A stretch of 64,000 nucleotides of DNA, from contig NZ_CP102271.1 of NCBI RefSeq assembly GCF_025148785.1, positions 1,481,972 through 1,545,971 on the forward strand, in the 5' to 3' direction. The position numbers and the translations under genes are program-made. Shown here piece by piece: positions 60,282 through 64,000 of the stretch; the first letter of the stretch is position 1, and every line of letters starts with the position of its first letter. The notes under the pieces were generated by a model, which worked only from the letters and a program-made list of their open reading frames with translations, did not search any database and was not told the origin of the DNA. The DNA is from Catenibacterium mitsuokai (GTDB taxonomy: Bacteria > Bacillota_I > Bacilli_A > Erysipelotrichales > Coprobacillaceae).

Positions 60282-60356
60282 TGGAGCCACATGCCGGAGT
60301 CGAACCGGCGTCCTCTGCATGGCAAGCAGATATAATAGCCATTATACGAATGCGGC
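60282..60356 (-). tRNA. tRNA-Gly (GCC), copy 3
   Basis: Same cloverleaf and anticodon GCC; T-loop TTCGACT (G at position 57 where copies 2 and 4 have A); encoded CCA. Spacer of 16 bases to the next copy downstream. Confidence 0.93.
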
Positions 60357-60372
60357 ATATGAAATTTTTAAA

Positions 60373-60447
60373 TGGAGCCACATGCCGGAGTTGAACCGGC
60401 GTCCTCTGCATGGCAAGCAGATATAATAGCCATTATACGAATGCGGC
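60373..60447 (-). tRNA. tRNA-Gly (GCC), copy 2
   Basis: Same cloverleaf and anticodon GCC; T-loop TTCAACT; encoded CCA. Confidence 0.93.
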
Positions 60448-60464
60448 ATATAAAGTTTTAAAAT

Positions 60465-60539
60465 TGGAGCCACATGCCGGAGTCGAACCGGCGTCCTCTG
60501 CATGGCAAGCAGATATAATAGCCATTATACGAATGCGGC
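60465..60539 (-). tRNA. tRNA-Gly (GCC), copy 1
   Basis: Same cloverleaf and anticodon GCC; T-loop TTCGACT; encoded CCA. First in transcription order, about 25 bases after the -10 box. Confidence 0.93.
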
Positions 60540-60567
60540 CTCACTAACACTCGAGGAGTGCTTATTT

Positions 60568-60596
60568 ATAATACCAAATAATAATATAGGTGTCAA
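60568..60596 (-). promoter_or_regulatory. Promoter of the tRNA-Gly array
   Basis: TTGACA (60591-60596), 17-bp spacer, TATTAT (60568-60573). Confidence 0.8.
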
Positions 60597-60615
60597 TAAG
60601 ATTTGTAAAAAAAAT

Positions 60616-60637
60616 GAAGGATCAGTGACGATCCTTC
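60616..60637 (-). terminator. coaX terminator
   Basis: GAAGGATC/GATCCTTC stem with a 6-nt loop, then a T-run on the minus strand; overlaps the coaX stop. Confidence 0.8.
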
Positions 60638-61398
60638 TTGTTCTTATCATATATGATCTTTAAACCTTTAAATGTAAGTTCCTGATCATAAATATCAATT
60701 AAGTCAGTTTCTTTCGCAATAAGCTTACCTAAGCCTCCTGTAGAAACTACTTTTAGATTCTGACCATATTCTTCTTTTATCTTCTTGATAATATATTCAG
60801 TCTTCCCAATATAGCCATAGACTACCCCAGCCTGCATTGCAGTGACTGTATTTTTCGCAATAATATGCTGTGGTTTGACTAATTCAATTTCAGGGAGCTG
60901 AGCAGCCATAGAAGAAAGAACACCGGCTTCTATACCAATGCCTGGTGCAATTACTCCACCAATGAAAACACCTTTCTCTGTAATAACATCATAAGTAGTC
61001 GCTGTACCAAAATCAATAACGAGACAGGGACCACCATATGTATAATAAGCCCCAGCTGCATCCACTAAACGGTCTGAACCAAGAGTAGATGTATGATCAA
61101 TTTGAATATTGATGCCTGTTTTCACACCTGGGCCAACAAATAGTGGTCTAATATGAAAGTATTTAATAATGGAACTTGAGAAAGAATAGTTAATCTTTGG
61201 TACAACCGAGCTAATAATGACATCCTTAACATCTTCTACATTCAAGTGAGAGGCTTGAAGGTATGAATGAAGCATTAAGCCATATTCATCTGATGTACGT
61301 TCCATACGTGTTGTCATACGAAAACGACCTACTAAATGATCTTCTTTGTAAACACCAATAGTAATATTTGTATTACCGATATCTATAACCAATAGCAT
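60622..61398 (-). CDS. coaX: Type III pantothenate kinase
   Basis: First step of CoA synthesis: pantothenate to 4'-phosphopantothenate. 258 residues of the ASKHA fold with MLLVIDIGNTNITIGVY (1-17), SDRLVDAAGAY (about 107-117), LVIDFGTATTYDVI (about 125-138) and STGGLGKLI. Type III enzymes are K+-dependent and not inhibited by CoA. It follows coaBC by two bases and closes the pantothenate/CoA operon with a strong terminator. Confidence 0.95.
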   Translation of the reverse strand: MLLVIDIGNTNITIGVYKEDHLVGRFRMTTRMERTSDEYGLMLHSYLQASHLNVEDVKDVIISSVVPKINYSFSSSIIKYFHIRPLFVGPGVKTGINIQIDHTSTLGSDRLVDAAGAYYTYGGPCLVIDFGTATTYDVITEKGVFIGGVIAPGIGIEAGVLSSMAAQLPEIELVKPQHIIAKNTVTAMQAGVVYGYIGKTEYIIKKIKEEYGQNLKVVSTGGLGKLIAKETDLIDIYDQELTFKGLKIIYDKNKKDRH

Positions 61399-61400
61399 TC

Positions 61401-62585
61401 TTATTTCTTAGCTCCTATTTTCATACATTCTTTTAAGATAATATAGCTTAGATCTGATTTAGACATCTTATCGATACCCTTCATAGAATCCTGAGTAATA
61501 ATAGTAACAACATTTGTATCACCCTGAAATCCTGCACCCTCTGTTTTAAGATGGTTCGCAATAATCAGATCACATTGTTTTTTATTTAATTTCTTTGATG
61601 CATTTTCAATTAAATCTTGTGTTTCCATCGCAAATCCACATATCACTTGATGTTCAACTTGATGATGCCCTATATAATCAAGTATATCTGGATTCTTTTT
61701 TAGTTTAAGAATAAGTTCATTGTCATTTTTCTTAATCTTTTCTGTAGATGTTTCTACAGGTGTATAGTCAGCTACTGCAGCTGACATAATAATATAGTCA
61801 TAATGTATATGATGTCTTTTTACACATTCAAATAAATCCTGGGCACTTGTAATAGATTGATTGATAATATAAGGCACTGGCTTTAATGATGTAGGGCCAT
61901 GAATTAATCGTACCTTGGCACCAAGTATAAATGCAGCGCGTGCAATTGAGTATCCCATTTTACCTGATGAGTGGTTTGTAAGAAAACGTACAGGATCTAA
62001 AGATTCTTGAGTTGGTCCTGCAGTGACTAATACCTTTTTGCCTTGTAATGGATGGTCACTAAGTGCATATTCCATCATTAAATGAAGATGATCATAGTCT
62101 GCAAGTTTACCTTTACCTGTATCACCGCATGCAAGAAGACCTACAGCAGGTTCTACAAATAAAACACCATCATCCTTTAAAGTTTGGATATTACGCTGTG
62201 TTGTTTTATTTTCATACATATGTACATTCATTGCAGGTGCAATGAGTTTAGGACATGTAGCTGCTAGAAAAGCAGCTGTCAACATATTATCTGCAATACC
62301 ATTAGCACATTTTGCGATGGTTGTTGCACTCGCTGGTACAATCATAAACAAATCAGCATCCTTGACGATATCTACATGTGTAATACATCCTGGATCATCA
62401 TCAAAGACATCAATATATGTTTTTTTCTTTGTGAGAGCAGAAATAGAAGTTGGTGTGACAAACTTCGCTGCACTTGGAGTGAGCATGACTTCAATTTCAT
62501 ATTTTTCTTTCACTAGATCACTGATGAACTGTACAGTCTTAAATGCTGCAATAGAACCAGTAATCCCTATAATCAATTTTTTCAT
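61401..62585 (-). CDS. coaBC: Bifunctional CoaBC (phosphopantothenoylcysteine decarboxylase/synthetase)
   Basis: Makes 4'-phosphopantetheine via phosphopantothenoylcysteine. The N-terminal flavoprotein CoaC (1-175) contains GITGSIAAFKTVQ, PAMNVHMYEN (about 115-124) and GLLACGDTGKGK with the active Cys (about 153). C-terminal CoaB (about 180-394) has VLVTAGPTQESLDPVRFLTN, NHSSGKMGYSIA and KKNPDIL. Length 394 is standard. It lies between the ECF S component and coaX genes. Confidence 0.96.
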   Translation of the reverse strand: MKKLIIGITGSIAAFKTVQFISDLVKEKYEIEVMLTPSAAKFVTPTSISALTKKKTYIDVFDDDPGCITHVDIVKDADLFMIVPASATTIAKCANGIADNMLTAAFLAATCPKLIAPAMNVHMYENKTTQRNIQTLKDDGVLFVEPAVGLLACGDTGKGKLADYDHLHLMMEYALSDHPLQGKKVLVTAGPTQESLDPVRFLTNHSSGKMGYSIARAAFILGAKVRLIHGPTSLKPVPYIINQSITSAQDLFECVKRHHIHYDYIIMSAAVADYTPVETSTEKIKKNDNELILKLKKNPDILDYIGHHQVEHQVICGFAMETQDLIENASKKLNKKQCDLIIANHLKTEGAGFQGDTNVVTIITQDSMKGIDKMSKSDLSYIILKECMKIGAKK

Positions 62586-62613
62586 CTATTAATACCCTCT
62601 TTTCATTTATAAA

Positions 62614-63213
62614 TTATCCACGCTTCATTAAAGCGAAGAGAGGTTTTGTGACAATTACCACAATAACAACACCCACAAAAGCTTCAAGTAAGCTCTGTGT
62701 GCTTGATACTGCTAAGAAATAACTTCCAAGCTTGCTTGCATCCTGACCAATAGCCTTAGCATAAGATGTACCAAATAAAGCCCAGATACCACCTAATACT
62801 AATACTGTATTTGTTAAAGCACCTAGGAAAGCAGCAACTGCAGTCGCAATAGTCTGCTGTTTATTCTTAATTAACTGATAAATAGAACCTGATACAAACC
62901 CAATCATAACTCTTGGGACAATCGCAATGACTGCACTAAGTACTGATCCACTAATAAATGGTGAGAAGACGAAAGATGTCACTGTTGGCTGCATTGTGTT
63001 CATTAATAATGAAGATAAACCAAATACAAGACCAATCAAGCATCCCTGCTTAGTACCTAATACAATTGCTGCAATAATAACTGGAACATGAAGTAAAGTG
63101 GCTCTTAATGGTCCAATTGGGATAAATCCTAAAAATGGTACCATGACCATCACTGCTTCAATCGCAATAAATAATGCAAGTAAAGTCAGATTCTTTGTTT
63201 TTTTGTTATTCAT
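62614..63213 (-). CDS. ECF transporter S component, probably pantothenate (PanT)
   Basis: A 199-residue membrane protein with six helices, of ECF substrate-binding type. The N-terminus LTLLALFIAIEAVMVMVPFL and IPIGPLRATLLHVPVIIAAI are typical of the PanT/BioY-like group, and no fused ATPase is present. It heads an operon with coaBC and coaX, so pantothenate is the likely vitamin (inference). The energising EcfAA'T module is not in the window. Confidence 0.85.
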   Translation of the reverse strand: MNNKKTKNLTLLALFIAIEAVMVMVPFLGFIPIGPLRATLLHVPVIIAAIVLGTKQGCLIGLVFGLSSLLMNTMQPTVTSFVFSPFISGSVLSAVIAIVPRVMIGFVSGSIYQLIKNKQQTIATAVAAFLGALTNTVLVLGGIWALFGTSYAKAIGQDASKLGSYFLAVSSTQSLLEAFVGVVIVVIVTKPLFALMKRG

Positions 63214-63229
63214 TTGTTTCCTCCACTGT

Positions 63230-63346
63230 CATTTGCATACGCAATATGACGTAAATATAAATTTTGCCAGCAGAATATTAAGTTAGCTCCTAAATAGGTA
63301 GCCACAGGGCATATCCTACACAGCAAAACCATTATATACTCATTTT
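63230..63346 (-). promoter_or_regulatory. Structured 5' leader of the ECF-coaBC-coaX operon (unassigned)
   Basis: A promoter candidate (TTTTCA, 17 bp, TATAAT near 63333-63361) would start an RNA of about 120 nt before the ECF gene. It can fold with an outer stem TTTTGC/GCAAAA enclosing a GCC/GGC hairpin and a GCTACC/GGAGC hairpin, with an AGGATATG segment at the junction. No known riboswitch class was matched by eye. A ligand-sensing leader for pantothenate, CoA or another cofactor is speculation. Confidence 0.4.
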
Positions 63347-63377
63347 TTGGAAATGAAAAGCATTACATTTTCCCATA

Positions 63378-64000
63378 TTATATATCATTAACTGGAGAAC
63401 GAGCCGGATGTCTTGCATCCTTTGTTTTATCATAACTGACTTTTTTCTCTAAGTTTCTATTATAATCACGTTGGAATATACATGAGAAAATAAGATTTAA
63501 AATATACTCCATAGAAAGATTTGAGGCAAAAGGAGCTATTTTAGTAAAGATTTTCTCTCTTGAGCCAACTCTTAGTATCACATCACCATAATGTGATAGC
63601 TGATTATCGCCTAGAGAAGTAATCACAATCATCTTTGTCCCCTTCTCTTTTAATGTCTGGGCAATGCGAATAATTTCAGCTGTTTCTCCTGAATAAGAGA
63701 GAATCATTGCAAGATGTGATGAAGAAGAGTTATAAGCTAAAAAGATCTGTTCTCCTTCTAGTGTACGAATATTTACGTTACGTCCAATACGCGTCATCTT
63801 ATGCTGGAAACTTAATGCTTCTAACATTGAATTACCATTTCCATATATATCTATAGACTCATATTGATTCATAAGTTCTATCGCTTTACGCAAATCATCA
63901 AAATCTATCAGTTTAATTGTATCTTCAATAACTTCTCTGCTCATTGTACCGAGTTTATAGGCAATCTGTGGGTAGTTATCTTCTGGACCAAAGGGAAAGT
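63378..64000 (-). CDS. RpiR/MurR-type regulator with SIS domain, N-terminus cut by the window edge
   Basis: The frame is open to base 64000, upstream of the first in-frame ATG (63944), so the natural protein is longer. The visible 206 residues contain a SIS sugar-phosphate-binding domain: IDIYGNGNSMLEALSFQHKM, AMILSYSGETAEIIRIAQTL and MIVITSLGDNQLSHYGDVIL. The DNA-binding N-terminal HTH expected of RpiR regulators would lie outside the window. The ligand is unknown. Confidence 0.85.
   Translation of the reverse strand, partial: FPFGPEDNYPQIAYKLGTMSREVIEDTIKLIDFDDLRKAIELMNQYESIDIYGNGNSMLEALSFQHKMTRIGRNVNIRTLEGEQIFLAYNSSSSHLAMILSYSGETAEIIRIAQTLKEKGTKMIVITSLGDNQLSHYGDVILRVGSREKIFTKIAPFASNLSMEYILNLIFSCIFQRDYNRNLEKKVSYDKTKDARHPARSPVNDI

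Noticed and set aside
60187-60411. 74-codon open frame on the minus strand
   Set aside because: It lies within the tRNA-Gly genes and reflects their repetition.
60191-60539. Regular 91-base repeats resembling a CRISPR array
   Set aside because: Each repeat folds as a complete tRNA-Gly with CCA end, and the short spacers are similar to each other.
63280-63340. Plus-strand CACAGGGCA resembling part of a c-di-GMP riboswitch
   Set aside because: Only a few bases match; the rest of the aptamer is absent and no plus-strand gene follows.

Overview
The window is a chromosomal segment of a low-GC Gram-positive bacterium. The gene order (valS; engB-lon-tig-ysoA; pnp-rpsO-ribF-truB; murC-ytxG-ytxH-ccpA; comN, recJ-apt-relA; hisS-aspS), four T-box leaders, CIRCE and cre sites, and strong AGGAGG-type ribosome binding sites all point to Firmicutes. 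The mix fits an Erysipelotrichia/Coprobacillaceae-type gut bacterium (inference; no rRNA is present to test it). Every chromosomal gene lies on the minus strand. Only the two transposase frames of one IS3-family insertion are on the plus strand.

Layout, low to high coordinate (transcription runs right to left). 1-1220: relics of an IS607-type transposon, including a broken serine recombinase, a tnpB start cut by the window edge and a second tnpB fragment. 1268-1648: two tandem paralogous mini-genes for double-glycine-leader peptides; the second is short and easily missed. 1737-5240: a Val T-box (specifier GUA), an unknown membrane protein and valS. 5245-18610: PTS IIB, engB, lon, tig, a ysoA-like TPR gene, pfkA with a cre site, maf, pnp, rpsO, ribF, truB and a Tyr T-box (UAC) with tyrS. 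18611-26358: a ClC antiporter, ccpA, ytxH/ytxG-like genes, murC, a GNAT-HAD-DUF4261 operon and a pair of unknown genes, one frameshifted. 26505-28505: an IS3-family element with an antisense passenger gene. 28542-32890: a His/Asp T-box driving hisS-aspS and an M24 peptidase. 32895-39895: relA, then an IS200/IS605-type element that sits between relA and its apparent promoter, then apt and recJ.

40011-43250: comN-like gene and a zinc operon (zur-znuA-znuC-znuB) whose promoter is bracketed by two identical 17-bp palindromes. 43266-46935: an Arg T-box (CGC) driving an amino-acid ABC transporter and an aminotransferase. 47019-53200: small membrane protein, htpG with two CIRCE elements, YolD plus a Y-family polymerase, and an enoate-reductase-type flavoprotein with a cre-like site. 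53317-60067: acetyltransferases (one fused to an ABM-like domain), an HD hydrolase, envelope proteins and a LytTR-DUF3021-ABC exporter module. 60191-60597: four tandem tRNA-Gly(GCC) genes with promoter and terminator. 60622-63341: a CoA module (pantothenate-type ECF S component, coaBC, coaX) behind a structured leader. 63378-64000: a partial RpiR/SIS gene.

Most of the window is housekeeping. The most unusual parts are the tandem peptide genes after valS, the IS200/IS605 insertion splitting relA from its promoter (with a TnpB lacking zinc-finger cysteines and a small ribbon-helix-helix-like gene), the IS3 element with an antisense passenger, the overlapping Asp/His specifier of the hisS-aspS T-box, the arginine T-box operon and the paired Zur-type operators. 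All assignments come from reading motifs and context by eye; no database search was run.
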